Shown here: positions 8,487 to 16,435 of the stretch, one piece after another | Layout of the letters: the number at the start of each line of letters is the position of its first letter | Position numbering within the stretch: the stretch's first letter is position 1 | Assembly: GCF_004120195.1 (NCBI RefSeq) | Contig: NZ_SCHN01000005.1 | Coordinates: forward strand, 62,001 to 126,000 | DNA: 64,000 bases | Direction of reading: 5' to 3' | Source of the DNA: Enterovibrio baiacu | Lineage (GTDB): Bacteria; Pseudomonadota; Gammaproteobacteria; Enterobacterales; Vibrionaceae | Program-made: the position numbers and the translations under genes | The notes under the pieces: generated by a model | What the model was told of the DNA's origin: nothing | Seen by the model: the letters and a program-made list of their open reading frames with translations, nothing else | Database searches by the model: none

Positions 8487-8811
8487 GTCTGAACCTGAAA
8501 ATGGAAAGGAACGATAAGCATACTGATAACCGCAGCGTATCTTGTCTAATTAGCGATACTTATGCCGCTGTTGGCTTGGCATTTCAAGTGTCTGCTGGTG
8601 GATTTATCAATAATTTACACGAAAAAAGCAAAAAAGAGATTGTCTCTAACCGCAACCATGTGCTTGAATAAAACACTGTTCAATATATTATCGCGCATTG
8701 ACTTTCATCTGACATTTCAAGCTTTTCGTGTGCGTAATATCAAATCGAAACAAGCAATACGCAAACATGCTCGGGACAGGGCATGCACAATAACAGTGGA
8801 GATCAATCACT
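8487..8811. other. divergent intergenic region, no gene seen
   Basis: This 325-bp AT-rich gap separates the divergent RNase T2 and OmpA-lipoprotein genes and must hold both promoters. A frame open from 8562 lacks a ribosome binding site and has no family resemblance; it is not called. Confidence 0.5.
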
Positions 8812-9438
8812 ATGCGTAAATCGATCCCAGTCATCACTTTGGTGGCAGCGTCAATTATTTTAAGTGGATGTGCAACAAACACGGGCAGCGGAGCGGCAAT
8901 TGGTGCGGCGACAGGTGCCATTCTTGGTAAAGCGACGGGCAACCACAAAGATAAACGTATTTTCATTGGCGCGGCAATCGGTGCAGTTGCAGGCGCGGCG
9001 GTTGGCCAATACATGGATCAACAAGAAGCGGCGTTCCGTGAAGAACTTTCAGGTTCCGGTATAGAAGTAGTGCGTGAAGGGGACAACATTCGTCTCGTTA
9101 TGCCGTCAAACATTACGTTCTCGACTAACCAAAGCAACATTTCCCCCGGCTTTGATGAATCGCTCGATGCCGTTGCGAAAGTCATGAACAAATACGACAA
9201 AACCTTCTTGAGCATTGAAGGGCACACAGACAGCACTGGCGATGCCGCTTACAACATGACACTGTCAGAAAAGCGCGCGGAAAGCGTAAAACGCTACCTG
9301 CAAATGCAGGCCGTGAACGCAGATCGTTTGTATGTGACGGGGTATGGTGAAACACAGCCACTGGTATCGAATGATTCAGCAGCAAACCGTTCAAAAAACC
9401 GTCGCGTAGAAGTGCAAATCGTGCCTAACACGGCGTGA
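8812..9438 (+). CDS. OmpA-family lipoprotein with glycine-zipper segment (YiaD-like)
   Basis: This 208-aa outer-membrane lipoprotein has a lipobox LSGC with the modified Cys at residue 20. A glycine-rich zipper segment follows (about residues 25-70, 'GAAIGAATGAILG' and 'GAAIGAVAGAAVGQ'), then an OmpA-like peptidoglycan-binding domain (about 95-205). That domain shows 'SIEGHTDSTGDAAYN', 'LSEKRAESV', 'GYGETQPLVSN' and 'NRRVEVQI', including the conserved Asp and Arg that hold diaminopimelate. It should anchor the outer membrane to the cell wall. Start ATG 8812 follows 'gtggag'. A terminator follows. Confidence 0.88.
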   Translation: MRKSIPVITLVAASIILSGCATNTGSGAAIGAATGAILGKATGNHKDKRIFIGAAIGAVAGAAVGQYMDQQEAAFREELSGSGIEVVREGDNIRLVMPSNITFSTNQSNISPGFDESLDAVAKVMNKYDKTFLSIEGHTDSTGDAAYNMTLSEKRAESVKRYLQMQAVNADRLYVTGYGETQPLVSNDSAANRSKNRRVEVQIVPNTA

Positions 9439-9468
9439 TGATACGAAATAACATATTGTAAAGATTAG

Positions 9469-9496
9469 AAAAGGGGCTTAGCGGCTCCTTTTTCTT
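9469..9496 (+). terminator. rho-independent terminator of the OmpA lipoprotein gene
   Basis: AAAAGGGGC pairs with GCTCCTTTT (one G-T pair) around a short loop, followed by TTC. Confidence 0.7.
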
Positions 9497-9648
9497 ACGT
9501 GAGAGTCAGACAGGAGTATGAAAACGGTATGAAATTACCGCGAGTATCTCACTTGGGGCAGAAAAATCCGCAATTAGGCTAGAGCGCTTCGCAAGTAAGT
9601 AATACCATACGTGCAAATGAAAAACTTACTCGTGAAAGGAATTTATTG

Positions 9649-9855
9649 ATGGCATTAGTCGCTTGCCCAACCTGTGAAAAACAAGTCTCTAAACGTGCGC
9701 TTGCATGTCCTGGTTGCGGAGAACCTGATCCTGCGCGCTATCACTCTCGCAATACTTGGCTTGGCCGTCTTTTTTGGCTAGCCGTTTGGGCTGCAATTGG
9801 TGCGCTAGTTTGGATTAAAGTGGTACCGCTTGTGATGGATGTATTCAAACAGTAA
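9649..9855 (+). CDS. small zinc-ribbon membrane protein
   Basis: The 68-aa protein starts at ATG 9649 (a TTG directly before it is less likely) with 'gaaagga' upstream. Its N-terminus is a zinc ribbon ('CPTCEK' and 'CPGCGE', residues 6-27) and its C-terminus one transmembrane helix (about 40-62). This layout is common in bacterial membrane-tethered zinc-ribbon proteins of unknown role. Confidence 0.7.
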   Translation: MALVACPTCEKQVSKRALACPGCGEPDPARYHSRNTWLGRLFWLAVWAAIGALVWIKVVPLVMDVFKQ

Positions 9856-9994
9856 TTCATCCCAACACAAGCCGCGGAGGAGAGGAATCGCAGCAAGCAC
9901 GCGCTTTCACTTCTCCGTTCTATCTCTCTTTTCTCTCATTCGTTAATCAGTACGTTTTCTTTGCAGTAATCGCGCCATTTCACGCCATTACGAA

Positions 9995-10270
9995 TCACTG
10001 AACGTTATCGTACCTTCTGGCTTCCATGTACACATCGCAGTCTTGCCAATCGGTAATGCTGAGGTGAGTCAATAAGACACCTGGCGAGCAATCTCCGACT
10101 GCAATTTTATAGAAAATCAGCGCCGTTTCTTCATCTCCGCCGAAGCACTTCTGAATAGAACTGATCGCATTTTCTTTTTCCGTCCCTTCGCTCACTAACT
10201 GGCGAACCCAGTCATACTCCAAAGCGCCTTCGTTAATGATGGTTTTCCTTCCCAGCGTGAATGCGGCCAT
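9995..10270 (-). CDS. hypothetical 91-aa protein
   Basis: The product is soluble with no signal peptide and no family I recognise; it is rich in acidic residues and contains two Cys. ATG 10270 has a good ribosome binding site on the minus strand (AAGGAAG, 9 bp upstream), which supports it as a real gene. It has no operon partner. Confidence 0.55.
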   Translation of the reverse strand: MAAFTLGRKTIINEGALEYDWVRQLVSEGTEKENAISSIQKCFGGDEETALIFYKIAVGDCSPGVLLTHLSITDWQDCDVYMEARRYDNVQ

Positions 10271-10571
10271 CTTTCAGCTTCCTTATGAATATTAAAGAGT
10301 TGTGACAGATGTATTACTACGTTTATTAAAACGTAAAAGCCCACGCTTTAATTCGATGCTCGTCGCAAAAATATGCATGCATTAGCACATGATATGCGCT
10401 AAAAATTCATGAAAACACAGGGAAATGCAGAGAAAATCTCATCGTTTTGAACAAGCGCTTCGAATTGTTCCCATTTTTATAACCCATCACACAATTTCAT
10501 CAGTCCATTTGAGGATCAAAATTAAATCGGTGTTAGCCTGACTCGGTTCATTGGCCACATACTTAAACACC
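10271..10571. other. intergenic gap, nothing recognised
   Basis: This 301-bp AT-rich region lies between divergently placed hypothetical genes. It presumably holds their promoters; no coding frame, RNA gene or strong repeat was seen. Confidence 0.4.
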
Positions 10572-11060
10572 ATGAAATGGATTTTGTCGAACTGGCTTCG
10601 AAAGAAGAAATACGAAAAGTTCTTTAGTCGTGTGGAAGAGGATTTCTTCAAGAACGACAAATACAGGCCTTACATCGAAGAGAAGATCCTCGAATCGCTA
10701 CGAGATAGCCAAAACACCAAGCCCAAAAGGGCGGTGAAAATTGTTCTCGCTTGTATTCGTCAGTCTTTACTTGATAAGTATTTGACTGAAAACCGCTATA
10801 TCCGTTTCTTAGAAGACAACAAGCAAGAGTTCTTTGCTACCAGTGAAGAGGGCACAGACGTTGCCCAAGGCTACGAAAAACTCATCCAGAACTTCATCCA
10901 CAACAAACAGAGTGAATCCTCCGATTACATCGCGTCACACCTTCCTAAATTCTACAGAAAGCTCGCCAAAGACTTAGACGTCGATATCGAATACCCGACG
11001 TGTGAGAAAGGCGAACAAGACATGCTTGATGACATCATCATGATCCTTAACAACAAGTAG
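10572..11060 (+). CDS. hypothetical 162-aa protein, charged and helical
   Basis: This Lys/Glu-rich, probably all-helical cytoplasmic protein has no signal peptide or motif I can name. The start is uncertain: ATG 10572 gives 'MKWILSNWLRKKKYEKFF', while a TTG at 10551 would add seven residues; neither has a clear ribosome binding site. A stop codon at 10539 limits the frame. It lies just upstream of the LexA-box gene, but two hairpins separate them, so cotranscription is unlikely. Confidence 0.55.
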   Translation: MKWILSNWLRKKKYEKFFSRVEEDFFKNDKYRPYIEEKILESLRDSQNTKPKRAVKIVLACIRQSLLDKYLTENRYIRFLEDNKQEFFATSEEGTDVAQGYEKLIQNFIHNKQSESSDYIASHLPKFYRKLAKDLDVDIEYPTCEKGEQDMLDDIIMILNNK

Positions 11061-11214
11061 TCGTTCCGCTGGGTACGCCCCTAATGCCCAGTTTTACAGT
11101 CTTATTCACGAATTCATACGCCAATATGTTGTATAACGCTTTGTTGTTTAACAATAAAGCGAGATTTTCTCGTGACCTAGCAAGACAACGATGAGTCTTA
11201 GGGTGACTGTTATA

Positions 11215-11247
11215 GCAAGGGTTTCAACTCTCCCTTGCCGTATTTTT
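11215..11247 (+). terminator. terminator-like hairpin upstream of the LexA-box gene
   Basis: GCAAGGG (11215-11221) pairs with CCCTTGC (11232-11238) over a 10-nt loop, followed by a T-rich stretch (TATTTTTAATTT). It would insulate the downstream LexA-regulated gene from upstream transcription. It may also end a short transcript from 11061-11214. Confidence 0.5.
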
Positions 11248-11283
11248 AATTTGGATTAATATATACTGTATGTATAAACAGTA
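11235..11283 (+). promoter_or_regulatory. promoter with near-perfect LexA (SOS) box
   Basis: TACTGTATGTATAAACAGTA at 11264-11283 differs at only two central positions from the gammaproteobacterial LexA consensus (TACTGTATATATATACAGTA) and keeps CTGT-N8-ACAG intact. A possible sigma70 promoter precedes it (TTGCCG 11235-11240, 16-bp spacer, TAATAT 11257-11262), so LexA would sit over the start point. The box ends 9 bp before the ATG at 11293. Confidence 0.85.
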
Positions 11284-11292
11284 GTAACGTAT

Positions 11293-11604
11293 ATGCCAGC
11301 AATTAGATACCAGCACAACTACCGATCTGTCGTGCTTTCCGATGAAAACCTGCACCTCAAGCATCCGTTAATACCGGCTTTCCTCAAAGACGGCAGCCTC
11401 GTTTACTATCCATTTGGTGGGTTTGTACGACGTGAAGTGCTGACGTATGAGCAGTACGTCAAACTGACGTTCATTAGCGCTTTTTCCCCCGAAGGAGAAG
11501 ACAGTGCCTGGGAAGACATCACCAGCCACAAAGTACTTGGTGTGTTTATCAAAGGGGAATACTTTGTCGTGCTTTCCGAAGGAAAGCCGATCATGGTGCA
11601 GTGA
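11293..11604 (+). CDS. hypothetical 103-aa protein, probably SOS-induced
   Basis: This soluble small protein has no signal peptide, no transmembrane helix and no family I recognise; it mixes strands and aromatic residues ('DGSLVYYPFGGFVRREVL', 'FIKGEYFVVLSEGK'). Its interest lies in the promoter: a near-consensus LexA box ends 9 bp before the ATG, so expression should rise after DNA damage. The leader must be very short, and no strong ribosome binding site is seen. It is monocistronic. It does not resemble SulA, UmuD, DinI or other SOS proteins that I can recall. Confidence 0.7.
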   Translation: MPAIRYQHNYRSVVLSDENLHLKHPLIPAFLKDGSLVYYPFGGFVRREVLTYEQYVKLTFISAFSPEGEDSAWEDITSHKVLGVFIKGEYFVVLSEGKPIMVQ

Positions 11605-11669
11605 GCAAGCGTATTTTAGTGTTCATGGAACAGACACCGTCACGAAGCCTATTCGTTAATCGTTGCGCG

Positions 11670-12044
11670 TTACTCATTGCGATAGCGCGCTAACCTTTCT
11701 TGTCTGCGGTGGCTTTCTGCTTCTAAGATTGTGGTCGCGTCTAACGCTTGGAGTGACTCATCATTTCTGAGTAATGCGCCGTCCGCAATCAAAGACAAAT
11801 AACGGCTGCAGCACACCCTCAGAAACGACGTGAAGTTGCTGATATCATGATTTGATTCCAGCGATTCAAAATACAGACTCGTGATCATCTTATTGAGAGG
11901 CAGTGCATCCCTGTGCGCGATTTCAGCTAGGGTGTTCCAATAAAACAATTCGAGCCGAACGGAGGTAACCACGCCATCAATTCTTATTGAGCGCGTTTGG
12001 CTTTCCCACAACGATTCATCCGCACCGATAAACAACTGACACAT
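11670..12044 (-). CDS. ribbon-helix-helix domain protein (RHH_4 type)
   Basis: The 124-aa protein starts at ATG 12044, chosen because GGAGGT lies 4 bp upstream and the family begins with 'MCQLFIGADESLWESQTRSI'. The N-terminal half ('SIRIDGVVTSVRLELFYWNTLAEIAHRD') is a ribbon-helix-helix fold of the RHH_4 family; the 'ISNFTSFLRVCCSRYL' segment is also typical. Such proteins are presumed DNA-binding regulators. The start lies 16 bp downstream of the PfpI-like gene on the same strand, so the two probably form an operon. Confidence 0.75.
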   Translation of the reverse strand: MCQLFIGADESLWESQTRSIRIDGVVTSVRLELFYWNTLAEIAHRDALPLNKMITSLYFESLESNHDISNFTSFLRVCCSRYLSLIADGALLRNDESLQALDATTILEAESHRRQERLARYRNE

Positions 12045-12060
12045 ACTTACCTCCTTGTTT

Positions 12061-12618
12061 CTACAGCAAACGCGTAAATTGCGAAAGCATGGCAGGATGA
12101 GCAGGCCAAGCGGGTGCTGTGACCAATTGCCCATCTGTGATTGCTTGATCAAGCGGTATCTCCACGTACGTCCCGCCAGCCATTTCCACTTCAGGCTTAC
12201 ACGCTGGGTAAGCCGTGAGTTTTCGCCCCTCAACAACATGAGAAGCCGTCAGAAGTTGAATACCGTGACAAATTGACGCAACTGGCTTGTTAGCCGCAAA
12301 AAACGCACGGATAAGCGCTGTAACACGTTGATCTAATCGCAAATACTCAGGAGAGCGTCCCCCTGGAAGGTATAGGCCGTCAAACTGATCTGCTTTAACT
12401 GTGTTGAAGTCAGCGTTTAACTGAAAGTTATGCCCACGCTTTTCTGTGTAGGTTTGATCTCCTTCAAAGTCATGAATCGACGTTGCGATGAAATCACCAG
12501 CGCGTTTCTCAGGGCAAACCGCATGCACTTCATGGCCCATCGCAATAAGCGCCTGATAGGGAACCATGTTCTCGTAATCTTCAACAAAGTCACCAGTAAT
12601 CATTAGAATTTTAGCCAT
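12061..12618 (-). CDS. DJ-1/PfpI superfamily protein
   Basis: The 185-aa protein has the PfpI-type alpha/beta fold: 'ILMITGDFVEDYENMVPYQAL' (in two parts) at the N-terminus, 'GLYLPGGRSPEYLR' in the middle, and the nucleophile elbow 'SICHGIQLL' with its reactive Cys near residue 117. The family includes protein/nucleotide deglycases, chaperones and isonitrile hydratases; the exact activity is not readable from sequence. Cotranscribed with the RHH protein directly downstream. Confidence 0.85.
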   Translation of the reverse strand: MAKILMITGDFVEDYENMVPYQALIAMGHEVHAVCPEKRAGDFIATSIHDFEGDQTYTEKRGHNFQLNADFNTVKADQFDGLYLPGGRSPEYLRLDQRVTALIRAFFAANKPVASICHGIQLLTASHVVEGRKLTAYPACKPEVEMAGGTYVEIPLDQAITDGQLVTAPAWPAHPAMLSQFTRLL

Positions 12619-12833
12619 TGTTAAGACCTTCTCCGTTTAATAAATGTCGTCACGTTGAGAAGCCATTAAACGGCCTTGCGTTAACAAAGTGGTAACATGT
12701 GGTTATTACATCTGGCACAGTGGGATCATAAAGGCGAAATTGGCGGGAGATGTACGGAGGAAGTGTTACATCTACGAACAGGATAGGATTGAGCCACATG
12801 TTTTGGAAGGCGCTGAGAGGGCGTTTGTGTGTT

Positions 12834-13325
12834 TTAGTCACGCACGACGCGAATGTTTAACATTTCCGTGTCAGAAGGCACGTCAAAATACGCAGAGACA
12901 TGGTAAAACATCGCTTCTGTATCAAAGGCTTGCCGTTCTGGTTGTGCCTGCCTACGTTGCGCAATTTGTTGTAGGCATCGCGCATCATTCCTATCCAAAA
13001 AGATAAGTTCATGAGAGGCAGAGATAGCATTCGCCAATTCTAAGAACCCTTTTCGTTGACCTTTCGTGTTCGCAGGAAAATCCATGACCACACTTGTCCC
13101 CGTTTTCAGGATGCGCTGAACATGGTCATGAACGAGGGGTTTCATGCGGCGAGAGAGGATCAAATAGTCATCAAAACTGTTAATCTGATTCGGGTACAGC
13201 GCTGACAGCCAATCGTCTTCAGAGAGTAAAACGGCATTCTTTTCTTGGGCTAACGTTAGGGAGTACGTCGATTTCCCTGCGCCCATTTTGCCGCAGAAAA
13301 AGTACAGCGTGCCAATCGCTTGCAT
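12834..13325 (-). CDS. P-loop ATPase/kinase-like protein (AAA_33 type)
   Basis: This 163-aa protein has a Walker A motif at the N-terminus ('FFCGKMGAGKSTYS'), a possible Walker B or second acidic motif 'VVMDFPAN', and the overall size of small nucleotide or zeta-toxin-like kinases. Start ATG 13325 is preferred to a TTG six codons upstream because GGAG lies 8 bp before it. The product probably phosphorylates a small molecule, but the substrate is unknown. It may be cotranscribed with the ACT-domain gene 39 bp upstream. Confidence 0.7.
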   Translation of the reverse strand: MQAIGTLYFFCGKMGAGKSTYSLTLAQEKNAVLLSEDDWLSALYPNQINSFDDYLILSRRMKPLVHDHVQRILKTGTSVVMDFPANTKGQRKGFLELANAISASHELIFLDRNDARCLQQIAQRRQAQPERQAFDTEAMFYHVSAYFDVPSDTEMLNIRVVRD

Positions 13326-13364
13326 GTGTTGCTCCAACGCCAATGAACGAGATAAGTTGCGCTG

Positions 13365-13763
13365 TTAGCTTTGCACAAATTCCAGCAACGCCGCCAATGC
13401 AGGTTCTGCTTTTTCGGCCTGAACGAAAATATGATCGTGATAATACGCAGCAATGACATTGGCACTGATGCCATTATCCGCCAGCTTGTTGGCCACCGCC
13501 GCCGTCAAGCCAACCGCATCAAGGCTCGAATGCACGGTCAGCGTGATTTGCTTATATACGCCTTCATAGTTAAGCCCAGCTTGATCTGCCGCGGATTTGC
13601 TCACGAGCAAGGTCATGCCTTCTTCCTCTTGGAACGTCGCCCGAGGGTTGAGCGCAATATACTCACTCAAGGCGCCCGATACCGTACAAAACACCCAGTC
13701 GCCCTCAATGAGTGCAGGGTGCATTGATGCTAACAACTGATCGAGTTCTTTAATGCCTGCCAT
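13365..13763 (-). CDS. ACT-domain protein (DUF2241/ACT_3 type)
   Basis: The 132-aa protein matches the two-part ACT_3 layout: an N-terminal strand domain ('GDWVFCTVSGAL', 'EEEGMTLLVSK') and a C-terminal ACT module ('LTVHSSLDAVGLTAAVANKL', 'GISANVIAAYYHDHIFV'). ACT modules bind amino acids or similar ligands to regulate other activities. ATG 13763 has AAGGAC upstream and gives the family's usual start 'MAGIKELDQLL'; longer in-frame forms are less likely. No partner is obvious. Confidence 0.8.
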   Translation of the reverse strand: MAGIKELDQLLASMHPALIEGDWVFCTVSGALSEYIALNPRATFQEEEGMTLLVSKSAADQAGLNYEGVYKQITLTVHSSLDAVGLTAAVANKLADNGISANVIAAYYHDHIFVQAEKAEPALAALLEFVQS

Positions 13764-14006
13764 GATGATGTCCTTATGTTGAATGCTGATGTGTACCGAC
13801 GACATTGATTCCGCTTTCCATGTTTCGCCATCATCTTCGATTCAGCATGGGCAACACAATGCCAAACGCCATGAAAACACCCTGATCGAAGAATAAATGC
13901 CAACACCGTCAAACTCCCGAAAGTGCCACTTTTACGTGGGACTGTTTAAATATACAGTGGTGATGATATTTGCATCATAAAACCACGAAATAAGGAGCAA
14001 AGCGCA

Positions 14007-14231
14007 ATGCATCCCATGCTTCGCGAGAAAATGTTGAAGGTGTGCCAACAGAAAATAGAGAAAAAAGGCGAGGGCGTGAATGTGTCCTTCTATGCTTTTT
14101 TTGCCAACAAGAACGACAACCCTGAACGCCTCATGGAAGCCGCGACATGGTGGATCCAAACGCACAAGCTCGACCACTTTGAAAAAGCCACCAAGATTTT
14201 GTCCTTGGTGCACGAAGACGTTGAGATGTGA
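14007..14231 (+). CDS. small conserved protein (DUF6500-like)
   Basis: The 74-aa protein is preceded by a clear ribosome binding site ('ataaggagc'). It has the pattern 'KIEKKGEGVNVSFYAFFANKND' (in two parts), then 'ATWWIQTHKLDHFEKATKI', which I associate, from memory, with DUF6500. No function is known to me. It is 52 bp upstream of a VOC-family gene, likely in the same transcript. Confidence 0.65.
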   Translation: MHPMLREKMLKVCQQKIEKKGEGVNVSFYAFFANKNDNPERLMEAATWWIQTHKLDHFEKATKILSLVHEDVEM

Positions 14232-14283
14232 AGTACATCGCCAACAAGCACACGAATAACCCAAAGCATTCTAGGAGTATGTC

Positions 14284-14679
14284 ATGACCATTTTTAGCCA
14301 CGTCACGTTAGGCACCAATGATTACGATAAAGCGGCGCAATTCTATGATGCCGTGCTTGCGCCGCTGGGTATTCATCGCGTACCAAAGCCCGCCGGTAAA
14401 CCGCTCAAGTACGCAAAAGGGGACGAATTCACCGTGCTCTACATTTATCTTCCGTTTGACGGAAACCCAGCCTCATGGGGAAACGGCACACACGTCGCGT
14501 TCTTAGCGGAAAGCCGAGATGCTGTTGATGCGTTTCATGCGCAAGCCATCGCAAAGGGCGGTATTGATGAAGGCAAACCAGGGCTGAGAGAAAACTACAG
14601 TGCCAATTACTACGCCGCGTATGTACGGGATTTAGACGGGAATAAGCTACAAGCGGTCTGTTATGCAGAGCAAGCGTGA
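14284..14679 (+). CDS. VOC/glyoxalase-family protein
   Basis: The 131-aa protein has the vicinal-oxygen-chelate fold: opening strand 'FSHVTLGTNDYDKAAQFYDAVL' (in two parts), a central 'HVAFLAESRDAVDAFHAQA' and a final 'YVRDLDGNKLQAVCY'. Candidate metal ligands are a His in the opening strand, His in 'THVAF' and a late acidic residue. The reaction cannot be assigned; relatives include lactoylglutathione lyases and resistance proteins. An 'aggagt' ribosome binding site precedes ATG 14284. Confidence 0.85.
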   Translation: MTIFSHVTLGTNDYDKAAQFYDAVLAPLGIHRVPKPAGKPLKYAKGDEFTVLYIYLPFDGNPASWGNGTHVAFLAESRDAVDAFHAQAIAKGGIDEGKPGLRENYSANYYAAYVRDLDGNKLQAVCYAEQA

Positions 14680-14689
14680 TAGGTGCTAA

Positions 14690-14718
14690 TGAAGCACGTC
14701 GCCCAGCAACGTGCTTCA
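14690..14718. terminator. bidirectional terminator-like hairpin between convergent genes
   Basis: A perfect 10-bp stem, TGAAGCACGT (14690-14699) with ACGTGCTTCA (14709-14718), lies between the converging VOC and cytochrome genes. T-tracts are weak on both sides. Confidence 0.55.
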
Positions 14719-14725
14719 GTAATCA

Positions 14726-15238
14726 TTATTGAACCGGCATCATGGGATATTGCGGATCGACCACTTTCACAAAGCCGACCTTTTCCGCCACGTGGCAAGC
14801 ATTACACACCGCTTTTGTGGTTTCGAATGTTTCCCAAATCTTCGCATCGTCTTTTGAATCAATGGCAGTCTGCATCACCTTCCACTGAGAATCGATAAAC
14901 ATGGCATCGGCATTCGCTTTGCGCGCAGGGCGACGTTCAGTGCCATTCACAATGGTTTTCTTTATCTTCTTCCATTGATAGGTTGCCATGTCATAGTTCT
15001 GGTTTTTAAGCGCAAAGTAAAACGTGTTAAAGCGAGCGCCAGTCTCGAACATGGTCATGTCAAAGCCCCGCATTTGTTTCTGCAGCACTTTAAAGCGTTC
15101 ATCATTGGTTTCTTTATTCATCACCCAGTCATTTTGACCTTTGAATTGCGTCACGGTCGCAATGGCCGAAGCAGATGAAAGCAGAGCAGGGGCTAGCACT
15201 AAACTGACGCACAGGGCGCGTTTTAATATTGGCGACAT
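14726..15238 (-). CDS. exported c-type cytochrome (class II/c'-like)
   Basis: The 170-aa protein has a signal peptide (cleavage near 'SASAIA'), a probable helical-bundle body and one haem-binding motif CNACH near the C-terminus (about residue 150). A single C-terminal CxxCH in a helical protein of this size is the layout of class II cytochromes (c' and c-556 types), which handle electron transfer or bind NO/CO in the periplasm. No redox partner is adjacent, so the role is open. Confidence 0.72.
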   Translation of the reverse strand: MSPILKRALCVSLVLAPALLSSASAIATVTQFKGQNDWVMNKETNDERFKVLQKQMRGFDMTMFETGARFNTFYFALKNQNYDMATYQWKKIKKTIVNGTERRPARKANADAMFIDSQWKVMQTAIDSKDDAKIWETFETTKAVCNACHVAEKVGFVKVVDPQYPMMPVQ

Positions 15239-15577
15239 TGTTCACCGTCCTTTTTTATTGTGGTTTATTGAGCGTTGACAGGCTAACGCAACCAAGAAGG
15301 CGAGGGATACAGTGAAAACAGGGGATTAGAACGGGAAAGCACGAATAGAACATCATTCAATGTATCAATACCTACTGCGTCATAATGAGAAAGCGACATG
15401 ACAGCGACAAATTATTGATACATAAGCCTTTAATTTTCACAACTTTTGACAAGTGCGCATTAAATAAAGGGTGTTATGGTAAATAGGAGGGGCGTAAAAA
15501 GCAGTAGTGGGTACCACAAAGAAAAGGGCGCACTGACACGGCTTAAAACACGTGCTGTGCACCCAAATCGTTAAAGA
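15239..15577. other. intergenic gap with an inverted repeat
   Basis: No gene is seen in these 339 bp. The gap contains the promoter of the cytochrome gene and an 11-bp inverted repeat (15360-15370 and 15413-15423). A run 'aggagggg' at 15486 resembles a ribosome binding site but leads only to a ten-codon frame. Confidence 0.5.
15360..15423. repeat. 11-bp inverted repeat, arms 42 bp apart
   Basis: ATGTATCAATA (15360-15370) and TATTGATACAT (15413-15423) are exact inverted copies. They could be paired operator sites about six helical turns apart (centre to centre 53 bp). Confidence 0.5.
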
Positions 15578-16435
15578 TTACTTCTCGATTTCAGAAAGCA
15601 GATCTTTGTTTACCACAAGGTTTCTTACGCCGTGAGCGTGGTCTTCATCAAAATCATTGCCTTCACACCACTCGCCAACGGTCGCGATGTTAACTTTGGC
15701 AATTTTAGGACGAACACTCCATGTTACCTGGAACGGCGAGCCTTCTTCGTTGTAACCCGGGCCCGTTGTTGAACCTGCATACTGAATAGGCTTACCCGTG
15801 TTGTTTGGAATGTTGATCGCCTGATGCACGCCGTCTTTTTTCTCATGCTCATTCAGCTCTTCAAAATCCAGCGCCGTCGTGTCATTCACCACGACATAAA
15901 CTTGGGTTTCTACGCGCAATTGCGGGTTTTTATTGGCATCGTTAAAACATGCGCCCAGCGTTTCACCCGGTTCAACTTGCGCGGTGGAGTGTACGTAGTG
16001 CACTTCAATGGTGTCGCCCGGTTGCACATCGCCGTGTTTGCTTGGGCAGATTTCGCCTTTCACCGGTGCCAGTTCAGCCGCCGTCAGTTGGCCAGAATAC
16101 TTGAAGCCGCTTTGGTAACCATGACCATCGCCATTGCCCGCATACTTGGTGAATTCACCGCCTTTGTGCTCAGCATTCTTGTGAAAATGGATATTACACA
16201 AGTTCATCTCAGTATATTTTGGCGCAGCATTAAACGTCAGCGTGTTATTACCCGCCGCCGAATCAATGTCACGTGGAGATTGAGGACCAAAGCCTTCGCC
16301 TTCAGTGTTTTCTGCCAGCTCTTGACGCTGCTCCGCGATAACTTTATCAGAAACAGTCTCGTGGGCACTTTTTGCCATCGCACCAAAAGACGCGGACACA
16401 GCTAATGCGAGGATACACAATTTGGTAGTTTTCAC
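15578..16435 (-). CDS. delta-class carbonic anhydrase, exported
   Basis: The 285-aa protein has a signal peptide ending at 'GAMA'. It matches the delta-class carbonic anhydrases first described in diatoms and found in marine bacteria. Visible family blocks are 'NLCNIHFHKNAEHKGGEF', 'YAGNGDGHGYQSGFKYSG' and 'TIEVHYVHSTAQVEPG'; the clustered His residues (HFH and HYVH) are likely zinc ligands. The enzyme would interconvert CO2 and bicarbonate in the periplasm. Four Cys may form disulfides. It has its own promoter in the 388-bp divergent gap and no terminator was noted after it. Confidence 0.8.
   Translation of the reverse strand: MKTTKLCILALAVSASFGAMAKSAHETVSDKVIAEQRQELAENTEGEGFGPQSPRDIDSAAGNNTLTFNAAPKYTEMNLCNIHFHKNAEHKGGEFTKYAGNGDGHGYQSGFKYSGQLTAAELAPVKGEICPSKHGDVQPGDTIEVHYVHSTAQVEPGETLGACFNDANKNPQLRVETQVYVVVNDTTALDFEELNEHEKKDGVHQAINIPNNTGKPIQYAGSTTGPGYNEEGSPFQVTWSVRPKIAKVNIATVGEWCEGNDFDEDHAHGVRNLVVNKDLLSEIEK

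Noticed and set aside
8562-8819. 85-codon open frame before the OmpA lipoprotein
   Set aside because: It has no ribosome binding site, overlaps the lipoprotein start and occupies the promoter gap.
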